64,000 nucleotides of DNA from an uncultured Bacteroidota bacterium (GCA_903905065.1 CAIVEW010000068.1:62001-126000); one strand, 5' to 3'. Counted from the first letter of the stretch, positions 17,653 through 28,250 are shown. Made by a program: numbers and translations. Notes: generated from the letters alone by a model not told the origin.

Positions 17653-18558
17653 ATGGCTAAGAGAGAAGTGGACATCCTGGTGTTGTCGGATTTGCATCTC
17701 GGCACCTACGGATGCCACGCAACCGAACTCCTCCAATACCTGAAAAGTATCAAACCCAAAGCGGTAGTCCTCAACGGCGACATAATAGACGTCTGGCAAT
17801 TCAGCAAAAGATACTGGCCCGCAACACATATGATGGTGGTAAAGCACCTCATAGGGCTTATTGCCAAAGACGTACCGGTATACTACATTCCGGGCAACCA
17901 TGATGAGATGCTGCGTAAGTTCAAAGGGTTCCGGATGGGCTCACTGAAGATCACTAACAAGCTTTCCCTCAAAATTGATAACGCCCGGGTTTGGATATTT
18001 CATGGAGACGTATTTGATGTGGTAATGCAGCACAGCCGCTGGCTGGCTAAGCTGGGCGCAGTGGGATATGATACGCTGATCCTTATCAACAGGTTTGTTA
18101 ACTACATTTCACTGAAAATGGGCCGCGGCAAAATATCGCTGTCTAAAAAAGTAAAAAATAGCGTAAAAAGCGCCGTAAAATTCATCAATAACTTTGAAGA
18201 CACGGTTTGTGACATTGCCGCCGAGAATAATTATGACTATGTGATCTGCGGGCACATTCACCACCCCGAAATAAAAGAGGTAGATACAAAGCACGGTCAC
18301 GTCACTTACATGAATTCAGGTGATTGGATCGAAAACCTTACAGCTCTTGAATACCATGACTCAAAATGGCGTCTCTATAGTTTCAACGAGGACCCGGTAG
18401 CGAAGACCATCGACATCAACAAAAAGAAGCAGGGTAAGGAAACAGCGAAACAACTTATGGCCAACCTGATGCTGGAAATGAATATGAAGCCCGGCCAGGT
18501 AAAAGAAATGCAGGAGATGGATGAAGATAGGGATGATGAAGAATCAGAAGCTGCATGA
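17653..18558 (+). CDS. LpxH-family metallophosphoesterase (UDP-2,3-diacylglucosamine diphosphatase-like)
   Basis: 301 aa. Calcineurin-type metal ligands are all present: D13-L-H15, GD43, N82-H83-D84, FHGD and GHIHH (201-204). The family member LpxH cleaves UDP-2,3-diacylglucosamine to lipid X in lipid A synthesis. The 60-residue charged tail rich in Met/Glu/Asp (MKPGQVKEMQEMDEDRD) is longer than in E. coli LpxH. A glycosyltransferase gene follows 126 bp on. Confidence 0.85.
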   Translation: MAKREVDILVLSDLHLGTYGCHATELLQYLKSIKPKAVVLNGDIIDVWQFSKRYWPATHMMVVKHLIGLIAKDVPVYYIPGNHDEMLRKFKGFRMGSLKITNKLSLKIDNARVWIFHGDVFDVVMQHSRWLAKLGAVGYDTLILINRFVNYISLKMGRGKISLSKKVKNSVKSAVKFINNFEDTVCDIAAENNYDYVICGHIHHPEIKEVDTKHGHVTYMNSGDWIENLTALEYHDSKWRLYSFNEDPVAKTIDINKKKQGKETAKQLMANLMLEMNMKPGQVKEMQEMDEDRDDEESEAA

Positions 18559-18576
18559 TCCCGATAGCTATCGGGA
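18559..18576. repeat. 18-bp perfect palindrome
   Basis: TCCCGATAGCTATCGGGA, overlapping or abutting the stop codon of the phosphoesterase gene. Palindromes of this kind are, as I recall, repeated between genes in Chitinophagaceae. Confidence 0.55.
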
Positions 18577-18684
18577 GAATTAGTATTTTGGTAGGGATTA
18601 GCATTGTTACTTGTATTCTTTTGTTGTCTTGATTCGGAGCCTGGATTTTGTTCTTTGGATTTTGGATTTTACCTTTTGGGATTT

Positions 18685-19713
18685 ATGAAAATATTATTTG
18701 CGATACAGGGTACCGGAAATGGCCACCTGAGCAGGGCCAGGGATGTATATCCTGAGCTGGCGAAATATGGAACAGTGGATGTGTTGATAAGTGGCATTCA
18801 AGCCGATGTAGATGTTCCTTTCCCGGTAAAATACAAGATGTATGGGATGAGCTTCATCTTCGGGAAGCGCGGCGGAGTTGACTTGTGGGCAACAGCGAAA
18901 ACCCTGAAACTTTTCAAACTATTTAAGGACATCCGCAATTTCCCGATAGAGGACTACGATCTTGTCATCAATGACTTTGAGCCTATATCTTCATGGGCCT
19001 GCAAGCGCAAAAAGTTGCCCTGCATCTCAGTAAGCCACCAATGCGCAGTGGCTAATAAGAATGCACCGCCGCCCGAGTCCGGCGACCCCATGGGCAAATT
19101 TGTTTTGATGAACTATGCACCTGTAACGGCGGAATACGGTTTTCATTTCAAAGCATTTGCAGAGAACATCTTCACCCCGGTGATTCGCAAGGAAATACGT
19201 GAACTCACGCCTACGGATGAAGGCCATTACACGGTTTATCTTCCGGCTTACGACGACGCAACGATAGTAAAGCACCTGTCCCATTTTAAGAATGCAAAAT
19301 GGCAGGTGTTTTCAAAGCATAACAAACAGCCTTTTGTTGCCGGTAATGTATCGGTCAGCAAGATCGATAACAGGGCATTTATTAAAAGTATGGCGGCAAG
19401 CACAGGCGTATTGTGCGGCGCAGGCTTTGAGGGGCCTGCAGAGGCCATGTACCTCAACAAAAAAGTGCTGGTAATACCCATGCTCATCCAGTACGAGCAG
19501 CAATGCAATGCCGCCGGCGCAAAGGCTATGGGTGCTACGGTAATAAAGACATTGAGTGAGAAATATTATGGCACTATTGGCGACTGGCTGGAGAACGGAA
19601 AAAAAATAACTGTAAACTATCCGGACATTACCGGTGAGATCATTAAAAAGATAGTGATGAAACATGCCGGCGATAAAATGCCGGTAAAAAAACCTGAATT
19701 GCAAACCATATAA
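18685..19713 (+). CDS. Glycosyltransferase (GT-B fold, MurG/UGT-like)
   Basis: 342 aa starting MKILFAIQGTGNGHLSRARD, with the Gly-rich N-terminal loop (GTGNGHLSRA) of GT28/UGT-like enzymes. The C-terminal half has the nucleotide-sugar region GVLCGAGFEGPAEAMYLNKK and QYEQQCNAAGAKAMG, typical for donor binding. Acceptor unknown; next to an LpxH-type gene, so a glycolipid is likely. The start at 18685 follows the gap by a TACCTTTT box at 18670-18677. Confidence 0.85.
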   Translation: MKILFAIQGTGNGHLSRARDVYPELAKYGTVDVLISGIQADVDVPFPVKYKMYGMSFIFGKRGGVDLWATAKTLKLFKLFKDIRNFPIEDYDLVINDFEPISSWACKRKKLPCISVSHQCAVANKNAPPPESGDPMGKFVLMNYAPVTAEYGFHFKAFAENIFTPVIRKEIRELTPTDEGHYTVYLPAYDDATIVKHLSHFKNAKWQVFSKHNKQPFVAGNVSVSKIDNRAFIKSMAASTGVLCGAGFEGPAEAMYLNKKVLVIPMLIQYEQQCNAAGAKAMGATVIKTLSEKYYGTIGDWLENGKKITVNYPDITGEIIKKIVMKHAGDKMPVKKPELQTI

Positions 19714-19907
19714 AATGATACAAAGTTTCGATCCAAAGGATTACCTGGCAATGGTCTTCAATCATGGCCTGGATTTGATGGTGAGGCTTACAGATGTAGT
19801 AAGGGCGATCTGTCTCTGAGCATCGGTTATTTCTCTGAAGAAACGCCACAGTGGTGCCCCGTGTAACATTGGGGTGGCTGAAGCGATACCCCTCGAACTT
19901 TTCCCCA

Positions 19908-21092
19908 TTACCGCTCCCGCTCTGAAAACCGATCTCTGAGCTTCATTACCGGGTACTCGTAATATTTATACAGTAACGAAGAAAGGCCGATTACTATAGT
20001 CCAATACAACAAATAGTATAAAACAGTGGCGGGTATAGATACTGCCTTCATGTTGTTGAAAAATGGAATAAACACCAGTGAATAATGCACCAGGTACATG
20101 GAGTAAGATATCTTGCTGATGTGTTTAAAAAAGCCGGAAAGATACCTGTTGCGGACCGAAAGGATATTACTGGCGAATGGCAGGCACAGCGCGCAGAGCA
20201 AGGGCGTTAGCAAATATAGGAACGCATCACTGGCGAAGCGAACTGTATGGTTTTGCGAGTCGGTTATGTTTATACTGGGAGCAGTCATCAGCCAGGCGAT
20301 ACATATTATGCCGGCTATCCCCGTCGCCAGCAGGATGTTTTTTAATTTTCTTAGCGCAGTACCGTGGTAGTGATTGAAGTAGGCAATGAGCACCCCATAC
20401 ATGACGGCATCAAGCCGGAAGGCCACTACTTTTCTTATGCCTGCTTCCTGGTCAGGACCATTTATAGGATGAAACGCGTTGATAAACCTCAGCACTACAA
20501 AAACAGCAATGTAGCCCGCAAAAATCCGGAATAAAAACTTCCTTTTATTTTCCGGTTTGAATATTAACGCAGACAGGTACATGGTTATCGGCAACGTAAT
20601 GTAGAACCATTCCTCTACCGAAAGGCTCCACGCCTCGCCAAAAAAATAGACCGGGTGTGGATACCATAGGTTTTGAATGAACAGGTAGTCAAATGCCTTG
20701 TTCATTTCATGGCTTCGAAGATCAAGGAAGTGATACAAAGCAATATCCGCAGTAAGAATGAGCCAGTAGAGCGGAAGTGTGCGAAACCACCGACGTATCC
20801 AGAAACTGCGTATGTCGCGGAATGAAAAGGTCGCATCGTTTATGAATGTCCTGATAAGAATATTGCCAATGAGGAAGCCACTCAAAACAAAAAACAAGTC
20901 TACTCCAAATGCGGCAAGAGGATAGGCGCACGCTGCAAAACCGTGAGTCACACTTCCTAAAAGGCCCGTATCACCTACGCGCAGCAAGTAGACGCAAGAG
21001 TGTGCGGCTACTACCGCTAAAATTGCGACAGATCTCACAATATCAAGGCCGGGTATTCTTTTCGAAGTCAAATGAGGCTTTGTTGGTATCAC
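19908..21092 (-). CDS. Acyltransferase 3 family membrane protein
   Basis: 394 aa with about ten membrane spans. Family motifs: GLDIVRSVAILAVVAAHS at the N-terminus, FFVLSGFLIGNIL, FWIRRWFRTLPLYW and AWSLSVEEWFY. Such proteins O-acylate surface polysaccharide or lipids (OafA/YrhL type). No other polysaccharide genes adjoin it. The 194 bp after the previous gene hold nothing clear. Confidence 0.9.
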   Translation of the reverse strand: MIPTKPHLTSKRIPGLDIVRSVAILAVVAAHSCVYLLRVGDTGLLGSVTHGFAACAYPLAAFGVDLFFVLSGFLIGNILIRTFINDATFSFRDIRSFWIRRWFRTLPLYWLILTADIALYHFLDLRSHEMNKAFDYLFIQNLWYPHPVYFFGEAWSLSVEEWFYITLPITMYLSALIFKPENKRKFLFRIFAGYIAVFVVLRFINAFHPINGPDQEAGIRKVVAFRLDAVMYGVLIAYFNHYHGTALRKLKNILLATGIAGIICIAWLMTAPSINITDSQNHTVRFASDAFLYLLTPLLCALCLPFASNILSVRNRYLSGFFKHISKISYSMYLVHYSLVFIPFFNNMKAVSIPATVLYYLLYWTIVIGLSSLLYKYYEYPVMKLRDRFSERER

Positions 21093-21178
21093 TTAAATAG
21101 AAAGTCCGGCAGTAAAGTTGCACATTATTTCAGAGAAATTGCATAACAGGCCTTCGTCCGTAATGAGGTAGCACGATA

Positions 21179-21213
21179 AAAAAATCCCCGTAACGATGTT
21201 ACGGGGATTTTTT
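21179..21213 (-). terminator. Terminator of the PKD-repeat giant protein
   Basis: AAAAATCCCCGTAAC and its exact complement around a 3-nt loop (GAT at 21195-21197), with T on either strand outside. It lies about 20 bp after the stop of the gene at 21234. Confidence 0.92.
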
Positions 21214-21233
21214 GAAAATCTGGTTTGTTATGA

Positions 21234-24200
21234 CTACCTCAGCAGGGTTACATTGCCTTGGTGATGCTCCATTTGGCCATCTTTGAAATTGGCGTCAATG
21301 ATATATACATATACACCCTCGGGTTGTGGCTGGCCATTAAAGGTGCCATCCCAGCCCCTGCCATCGAGGCTGGTAGTCTGGTACACGAGCTGCCCCCAGC
21401 GATTGTAGACATTTATATTCACCGAAGTTAACCCCCTGGTAAGAAGCTGGCGTGGATAGAAGTAATCGTTAACGCCATCGCCATTAGGGGTAAATACATT
21501 CGGGATGTCCATGTAACAATCCTTCTGCACCCATACGGTGTCTGCCGACGAGCAGCCATTGATCGTTACAACTGTGTAATAGTAACCTGGTTTTACAACC
21601 ACGATCGAAGAGGTTGTCTCGCCTGTATTCCATAACCAGCTGGCTCCAGATGCCAGGTCATTCTGGTTGTCAGCCAGAATAATAGAATTGCTGCCCGGGC
21701 ATATTGATGTGTCCGGGCCTAGGTAGACGTCCGGATAGCTGAAGACATTAATGATCTTGGTAGCAGTGGTTTCCGGGCAAGCCCTGTACAACGCAGTAAC
21801 AGTAACTATAAACTGGCCAGCCTGATCAAAACCATGCAGTATCGGGTTCACATTGATCATACTGTAGCCGTCACTTATCGACCACGTATTGCCCGTAGAG
21901 CCTTCACTGGCATATAGTGCGGTGAACGTGATATCCTTGCCTCGGCAAACCGTAGTATCGGTAGCGAGCATTTTTATGTTACTTATTGTGTCTACAACCA
22001 CCGTCTGTGCAAATGTATCGCTACACGGTACGAAATTGGTTTCTACCAGAGTTACAGTGTAAACACCGGTATTGTTGTAAATATTGGCCGGTGTTGTACC
22101 CACAGAAGTATTACCGTTCCCGAAATTCCAGGTATAAATTGTTGCTGCACTATCCGGCGGGCTCAAATTGATAGACGTATTGGTAAAGTCTACCGGGGTC
22201 AGCTGGCACACATATGGTGCAGGGGTAAAGGTATAAGACGCCTGGATGTAGTTGAGCAGTTTCAAATTTGCAAAAACGCTGTCAACACATACGCCATTGG
22301 TTGCGTAAAGCTTCACGGAGAACGCAGTATCTGTCAGGCTGTTGTTATAAATATGGTTCGGGTTTTGAGCGGTATCTGTGTAACCATCACCAAAATACCA
22401 GTGATAGGTCAGCACATGATCTGAATCAGACAGGTTCTGATTTGTAAATATCACCGTATCTCCATGGCAGCCATAATGTATAGCATCAGTAAAAACGTCG
22501 TTCAATTTTGGTCCCGTCAATGTTACGCCTATCAATGTATTCGTTAGACAGACACTATCTGTACGTGCGAAGAAGTTAGTATAAGTATCGCCATCACAGA
22601 GCGCTGTGAACAATACCAAACTATCTGGCCCTACATAATAACTTTCAGATGTTGCTGTACCATTGTAGGTATAGTATATAGTATCAAGCTGGTTCGGATT
22701 AAGGCCATACAGCGTGATGGCACCATTGCATGCGCCGCATCGGTTCGGGTTTACGGAAGATACCGCTCGAATGGGGAACGGCGGATTCGTCAGCACCACC
22801 GAGAGCGGGTCCGATTTACAAAAACCGTAACTGACGATGATGTTGTCATAAGTACCAGCAAGCATCGATATGGGCGGATGCGGAGTGGTGATCGTGCCCC
22901 CGGCACTGACCGTTTGCCAGAACAATGGCTGTGGCACGGCATTATAGTTGTATCGCACCGTATCTATCGCCCCAGGCACAAGATTCGACAATGTGATCGA
23001 TCCATCGTTAGCACCGCAAAAAGTCGGATTCGTAGATGCTAATACGGGTACAATAGGTGTAGGAGGGTTAACAGTCACGACAATGTATGCGCCGCATTCA
23101 TGAGACACATTGGTGAAAATACTCACAGTATCCACGCCGGGATTCAGTGTATCTGCAAATGTTACAGAATCCACATATCGCTGGAATGTATCCAGCCCGT
23201 TACCGGAGACATCTATCGTCCAGGGCTTGCCTGTCCCACCAGGGGTTAGATTGACGACCTCACCCAACAGGCACGTCGCGTTCGATACCACAGCAGCGGT
23301 GATGGAAGGCACCGGATAGATATTGATGGAATAGGCTTGCGTATTATTGCCCGTGAGGGGGCAATTGTTATCTTGCATATGTACGAAAAACGTGTAAAGC
23401 CCTGGAGTCATTAACGTGGTATTGCCGCATACCGTTACCGACGGATGGTTTGTTCCGTTCGCTGTTACTGTGTAGGTCATACCACTGGTCAAACCAGTTA
23501 CTGTAAGCGTGATCAGGTTTGAGGTATCTGCCGCTTCTGTGGCACTATATGTGAGGCACCAGGGGCCCGAATTACCACAAATGTGATAGTGAGTTGAATC
23601 ATCCTGGGTAATACTGCCACTCGTATCAGTAAGCGTTGCTTGCGGCGATGGAGTTGTACACGGCAGTACCACAAAGGTCATTTCGCGCTGGCAAGTGCCT
23701 ACAAACGTATCATTCCGATATTCTTCAATATTGTAAACCACCACCGATCGTTGGGTTGCGGTCGGATTAAAGCAAATTTGCCCTGTAGATGGGTCGAAAT
23801 AATACGATGGTGGCGCCACTACGCTTTCAAGCGGTGTCGCACCGGTGAGCGGCTGGCCCGGCCAGGCAGGGGTAGCTACATAGGTTAAAGCCGCGCCTAC
23901 GGCACAGTTTGCGGCGCTGCCGCCATTATCGCTGCCATTTGTTGGGGGCACCAACGCAAACCTCAAACTGTCACCATCCGGGTCAAGGGCCCCGGGATTG
24001 TAACAGTCGGTACTGCTTAGGCAAAAGAACGGAGTAGGAACCACGGTAAGCAGCGGACTGGTGTTGTGGCTATAGATACCGGAGCCCGAGTTGTTCAGCG
24101 TGTCGATCAATTGCATAATAGAACTTCCCGGGGCGGTGATGTTTGTAATAGAAGCCGCCCGGCCTGAAGCAGAAGCAGTACCGTTGTCGCCTGTATAAAC

Positions 24201-24623
24201 AAAACGCCAGTAACGCGACGTATGTGGAAGTGTAACGGTACCGGTATACACAAATTTTGTGATCCCGGGTATTGTGGAAGATGGCACATGGCATTGTGTC
24301 AGCGCTGAGTCTGCAGGGCAAACAGGCGTTATCTCTACACCGGCTGACGGGGCCACGATGGCCAGGTGAATGGTAGTATAGTAAGTGCCTGCATCCCATA
24401 TGCACACGTATGGTGTTGCAGTAGGCAGTGTGCTGTATGCCGCGCTGCTGGCCGTGCCGCAGTTCCCGTAAAGAATAACGGTCACATTATATTGATTGCC
24501 GGTGACCCAGGTATAGTACATATCGCAGCCCACGATGTGGGACGCAAACGTGCTGAAATGCATACACAGCAATGCAACGGAACAGATAAGGGTGCGAAAA
24601 CAGGCGGGTAATAATTTTTTCAT
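21234..24623 (-). CDS. PKD-domain, gliding-motility-associated T9SS type B protein
   Basis: 1129 aa. Signal peptide (CSVALLCMHFSTFASH), then many Ig-like/PKD modules; a clear PKD motif is YHWYFGDGYTDTAQNPNHIY and another YTWNFGNGNTSVGT. The last 95 residues are the type B (gliding motility-associated) sorting domain: IPNVFTPNGDGVNDYF ... INVYNRWGQLVYQT ... GVYVYIIDANFKDG. Expected to be secreted by T9SS and held at the surface as a large adhesin or filament protein. Many Cys occur (about one pair per module). Confidence 0.92.
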   Translation of the reverse strand: MKKLLPACFRTLICSVALLCMHFSTFASHIVGCDMYYTWVTGNQYNVTVILYGNCGTASSAAYSTLPTATPYVCIWDAGTYYTTIHLAIVAPSAGVEITPVCPADSALTQCHVPSSTIPGITKFVYTGTVTLPHTSRYWRFVYTGDNGTASASGRAASITNITAPGSSIMQLIDTLNNSGSGIYSHNTSPLLTVVPTPFFCLSSTDCYNPGALDPDGDSLRFALVPPTNGSDNGGSAANCAVGAALTYVATPAWPGQPLTGATPLESVVAPPSYYFDPSTGQICFNPTATQRSVVVYNIEEYRNDTFVGTCQREMTFVVLPCTTPSPQATLTDTSGSITQDDSTHYHICGNSGPWCLTYSATEAADTSNLITLTVTGLTSGMTYTVTANGTNHPSVTVCGNTTLMTPGLYTFFVHMQDNNCPLTGNNTQAYSINIYPVPSITAAVVSNATCLLGEVVNLTPGGTGKPWTIDVSGNGLDTFQRYVDSVTFADTLNPGVDTVSIFTNVSHECGAYIVVTVNPPTPIVPVLASTNPTFCGANDGSITLSNLVPGAIDTVRYNYNAVPQPLFWQTVSAGGTITTPHPPISMLAGTYDNIIVSYGFCKSDPLSVVLTNPPFPIRAVSSVNPNRCGACNGAITLYGLNPNQLDTIYYTYNGTATSESYYVGPDSLVLFTALCDGDTYTNFFARTDSVCLTNTLIGVTLTGPKLNDVFTDAIHYGCHGDTVIFTNQNLSDSDHVLTYHWYFGDGYTDTAQNPNHIYNNSLTDTAFSVKLYATNGVCVDSVFANLKLLNYIQASYTFTPAPYVCQLTPVDFTNTSINLSPPDSAATIYTWNFGNGNTSVGTTPANIYNNTGVYTVTLVETNFVPCSDTFAQTVVVDTISNIKMLATDTTVCRGKDITFTALYASEGSTGNTWSISDGYSMINVNPILHGFDQAGQFIVTVTALYRACPETTATKIINVFSYPDVYLGPDTSICPGSNSIILADNQNDLASGASWLWNTGETTSSIVVVKPGYYYTVVTINGCSSADTVWVQKDCYMDIPNVFTPNGDGVNDYFYPRQLLTRGLTSVNINVYNRWGQLVYQTTSLDGRGWDGTFNGQPQPEGVYVYIIDANFKDGQMEHHQGNVTLLR

Positions 24624-25136
24624 ACAAACAAATAAAAAAGTGAGTTATAATTCTTAATTCCTTTTACCATAACATCATCGACTACCATATAGACGGCCTA
24701 AAATGATGAAATGGTTTGCATCAATTCCAAATTTATTCCTGCTCCCTTGCCGGAGAGGAGAAAAACACGGGATAAAGTTAATTTTTTTCAATCCATAAAC
24801 AATGGTAAAGTAAAGATTTATTTTCGAATAATTTGTCTACGTGGTAAATCTTTACAAATAAAAATGTCTATATATAAATTGGCCGAGGCATTGTTATTTC
24901 ATGTCAAGATTCGGGGTCCGGACACTCAAATTAAATTTATCCGAAATTTAATTTGCTCTTTAATAGGCGGACTTAAAGCGTCGAACAATTTTATTTCAGT
25001 TCTATTTCATGAAAAAAACACGAAAGTTTTAAAGAGGCTTTATTTTTTTATATTAAATCCTATCTTTGCAGCCCTTGAACCGGAACGGTAACCTCCGGGC
25101 AGGCATTTATTATACTGATAATCTCAACAAGAACCC
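24624..25136. other. 513-bp gap upstream of secDF with two inverted repeats
   Basis: AT-rich. GTAAAGATTTA (24810-24820) pairs with TAAATCTTTAC (24845-24855). CAAATTAAATTT (24927-24938) pairs with AAATTTAATTTG (24944-24955), 5-nt loop; both are perfect. No T run follows, so they are not simple terminators. A 126-codon open frame here has poor composition and was not accepted as a gene. The secDF promoter box is at 25061. The inverted repeats might form a small RNA or regulator sites. Confidence 0.4.
25061..25068 (+). promoter_or_regulatory. -7 box of secDF
   Basis: TATCTTTG, full match to TAnnTTTG, 69 bp before the ATG; a leader of roughly 60 nt would follow. Confidence 0.55.
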
Positions 25137-28100
25137 ATGCATTTAAAAGGTTTGGTAAAATTTTTTACTGTCGCGCTTATAGCTATATCGCTATACCAGC
25201 TATCCCTGACATTAGTAGTTCGTAATGAAGAAAAGAAAATGCACGCGCAGGCCATGCGCGAAGCAAAGGCCGATGACCCCACCGCATCCGGCACTACTCT
25301 TGATAAGTTAGTTGAGAATCATTACCAGTCTATTACAGACAGTATGCAGGGTGAAGTGATCTTCAGCATTCCGGTGCTGAAGAAATACACTTACCAGGCC
25401 GCAAAAGCCGAAGAGCTCAGCCTCGGCCTTGATCTGCAAGGTGGTATGAACGTGACCCTTGAGGTAAGCCTCGATGATCTTGTTCGTTCTATGTCGAACA
25501 ACCCGCGCGATGTTGCATTAAACAAAGCCATTGCCGACGCAAATGCCGCAAAAGCGAACAGCGAGGCCAATTTCATAACACTTTTTGGTGAAACCTTCCA
25601 GAAGGAAAATCCGAACGTGAACATGGCATACTTGTTTACCAAGCCTTCTGAAAAAGACATTACACTGGCGTCCACTAACCAGGAAGTGCTGGCTAAATTG
25701 AACAAAGAAGCTAAGGACGCGATCACCCGTACATACAATGTACTGCAGACGCGTATTGATAAATTTGGTGTTGCCAGCCATCACCTGAACCTTGATGAGG
25801 CTAAGGGTATCATATCTGTGGAACTTGCCGGAGTTCATAACCCCGATCGCGTACGCGGCATATTGCAGGCCACTGCCAAGCTCCAGTTCTTCGAAACATA
25901 TACCAACCCGGAAATATGCCAATTGCTGGTAAATGCCAACGAAACACTGGCCAATTATTTATCTGGCGCAACCGATACAACTGCTGCTGATTCTACAAAA
26001 ACTGCTGCTGGAGACTCTACCGGCAAAACTGCTAAGTCAGATACAAACAGCCTTGCCAGCGTTCTGGCCAGCGATAAGGCTGCGGGTGGCAAAAAAGGCA
26101 CCGCCAATCCGGCCGACTCCACTAAAACTAAGGAACTGGAAGCCGACAAGAAGGCTCCTTTGCTCAGGCTCATACAGTTGGCAGCTACTCAAACAGAGAT
26201 TTTACCTGGTCCGGTTGTGGGTTATGTAATGAAAAGGGATACCGCCAAAGTAAACAGATACCTGTCACTGGAGGCGATAAAGAGCAAGTTCCCCGCAAAC
26301 GTTCATTTTGCTTACGGTATTGAAGACAGTAAAAAGAACCACGACCCAAATGCGAGGCTCCCACTTTACGCGCTGAAAGTGCCAATTGGCGGTACCGCTA
26401 AACTTGAAGGTGATCACATTACCTCAGCCCGCAATGACTTCGATCCGCTGACCGGCAAGCCCGACGTGACCATGGAAATGGACATTACCGGTGCCCGCAT
26501 ATGGAAAGAAATGACCGGCCGTATTGCAGATGCTAAAGGTTTTATTGCCGTAGTGCTTGATGACCGTGTTTATTCCAGCCCAAGCGTTACCAACGAGATC
26601 AGCGGTGGCAATACAGAAATATCGGGCAACTTCGATGTAAATGAAGCAACCGACCTTGCTAATATCCTTAAGTCAGGTAAGTTACCAGCCCCCGCGCATA
26701 TCGTGCAGGAGCAGGTAGTAGGGCCAACCCTCGGTGCAGAAAATATCGACAAGGGTATGAACTCGCTCATACTTTCTTTCGTTGTGATTTTCGTCCTGAT
26801 GCTGATTTACTATAACACAGGCGGTATCATAGCAGACATTTCGCTTATCCTCAACCTGATATTTACAGTGGGTGTACTTGCTGCATTGCACGCCACACTC
26901 ACCATGGCGGGCATAGCTGGCCTTGTGCTTACGGTAGGTATGGCTGTGGATACCAACGTTATCATCTTCGAGCGTATTAAAGAGGAGTTGATGCTGGGCA
27001 AGAGTTATCAGCAAGCAGTATCTGATGGATACAAACGTTCGTACGCACCTGTGCTCGACGGCCACATTACTGTATTGATCACGGCCATCATTCTGTTTGT
27101 ATTCGGTCTCGGCCCGGTTAAGGGTTTTGCGACTACACAGATCATCGGTATCTTATTATCGTTGTTCTGCGGTATCCTCGTATCACGTCTTGTTACAGAT
27201 ATGTATACAAAGCGTGAGCGCCACTTCAAATATTTTACGGGCCTTTCCAAGAGCATTTTCAAAAAGGCGCATTTTAAATTCGTTGAGGCAAGAAAGTACA
27301 CTTACTTCATTACCGTTGCTGTATTGCTTATGGGTGCAAGTACTTGGTTTACAGGATTCGAGCAAGGGGTTGAATTTAAAGGTGGCCGTAGCTATACCAT
27401 TAAGTTCGACCAGAAATACAAGACCGAAGATGTACGTGAGAAAATGAAATCCTATTTCGGTGAGCGCCCGATAGTGAAGACTGTGGGTACAAACAACGAA
27501 CTGAACATCACCACGTCCTACCTCATCACTACCCCAGGCCAGGGCATTCAGCAAAAGGTGGATTCGACATTGTGGATGGGGCTTACCAAGGAGCACCTGA
27601 TTCCGGATGGCACCACGTTTGCCAATTTTAATGCAAAATACCTCCAAAGCTCGCAAACGGTATTACCCACCATCTCCGATGACCTGAAGGCGGGCGCTAT
27701 CAAGGCAACTATTATTTCTCTGATCGCGATATTCCTTTACATATTGTTGCGTTTCCGCAAGTGGCAGTATTCAATAGGAACCCTTCTCTCCCTGTTACAT
27801 GACGTATGTCTTACACTTGCTGTGTTCTCTTACTTCAAAGGCAAGGTGCCTTTCGCATTGGAAATTGATCAGCACTTTATCGCAGCGATCCTAACGGTGA
27901 TCGGCTTCTCGATGAACGATACTGTTATCGTATTCGACCGTATACGTGAGTACTTCCGTAAATCGCCCGATGAGGATAAGACTAGTGTTATCAACCGTGC
28001 CATCAACGATACGCTGAGCCGTACGATAATGACGTCATTGTGTGTATTTATTACGCTGCTCATATTATTCATCTTCGGCGGTGAAGCTACAAGAGGATTC

Positions 28101-28250
28101 GCTTTCGCAATGCTTATAGGTGTATTTACAGGTACTTACTCATCTATATTCGTTGCAGCACCGGTACTTGTTGACATGGACAAGAAAGGCTCCCTGAAAA
28201 AAGAAATAGACCACGAAGCCCGTGTAGAAGAACTGAAGAAGCTGGCTTAA
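25137..28250 (+). CDS. secDF: Protein translocase subunits SecD and SecF, fused
   Basis: 1037 aa; twelve membrane spans expected. SecDF uses the proton motive force to help pull proteins through SecYEG. Motifs: SecD GLDLQGGMNV (near residue 99) and AVDTNVIIFERIKEEL; SecF VEFKGGRSYTI and NDTVIVFDRIREYFR. The fusion is usual in Bacteroidota. Residues about 277-340, in the periplasmic region, are a low-complexity Ala/Thr/Ser/Lys/Asp-rich insert (TTAADSTKTAAGDSTG) that is not part of the family core. A leader with strong secondary structure lies upstream. Confidence 0.96.
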   Translation: MHLKGLVKFFTVALIAISLYQLSLTLVVRNEEKKMHAQAMREAKADDPTASGTTLDKLVENHYQSITDSMQGEVIFSIPVLKKYTYQAAKAEELSLGLDLQGGMNVTLEVSLDDLVRSMSNNPRDVALNKAIADANAAKANSEANFITLFGETFQKENPNVNMAYLFTKPSEKDITLASTNQEVLAKLNKEAKDAITRTYNVLQTRIDKFGVASHHLNLDEAKGIISVELAGVHNPDRVRGILQATAKLQFFETYTNPEICQLLVNANETLANYLSGATDTTAADSTKTAAGDSTGKTAKSDTNSLASVLASDKAAGGKKGTANPADSTKTKELEADKKAPLLRLIQLAATQTEILPGPVVGYVMKRDTAKVNRYLSLEAIKSKFPANVHFAYGIEDSKKNHDPNARLPLYALKVPIGGTAKLEGDHITSARNDFDPLTGKPDVTMEMDITGARIWKEMTGRIADAKGFIAVVLDDRVYSSPSVTNEISGGNTEISGNFDVNEATDLANILKSGKLPAPAHIVQEQVVGPTLGAENIDKGMNSLILSFVVIFVLMLIYYNTGGIIADISLILNLIFTVGVLAALHATLTMAGIAGLVLTVGMAVDTNVIIFERIKEELMLGKSYQQAVSDGYKRSYAPVLDGHITVLITAIILFVFGLGPVKGFATTQIIGILLSLFCGILVSRLVTDMYTKRERHFKYFTGLSKSIFKKAHFKFVEARKYTYFITVAVLLMGASTWFTGFEQGVEFKGGRSYTIKFDQKYKTEDVREKMKSYFGERPIVKTVGTNNELNITTSYLITTPGQGIQQKVDSTLWMGLTKEHLIPDGTTFANFNAKYLQSSQTVLPTISDDLKAGAIKATIISLIAIFLYILLRFRKWQYSIGTLLSLLHDVCLTLAVFSYFKGKVPFALEIDQHFIAAILTVIGFSMNDTVIVFDRIREYFRKSPDEDKTSVINRAINDTLSRTIMTSLCVFITLLILFIFGGEATRGFAFAMLIGVFTGTYSSIFVAAPVLVDMDKKGSLKKEIDHEARVEELKKLA

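Noticed and set aside
18559-18576. Palindrome after the LpxH-type gene as terminator
   Set aside because: It has no T run and no real loop; more like an interspersed palindrome.
24711-25091. 126-codon open frame before secDF
   Set aside because: AT-rich composition, no recognisable domain, and it runs through two perfect inverted repeats and over the secDF -7 box.
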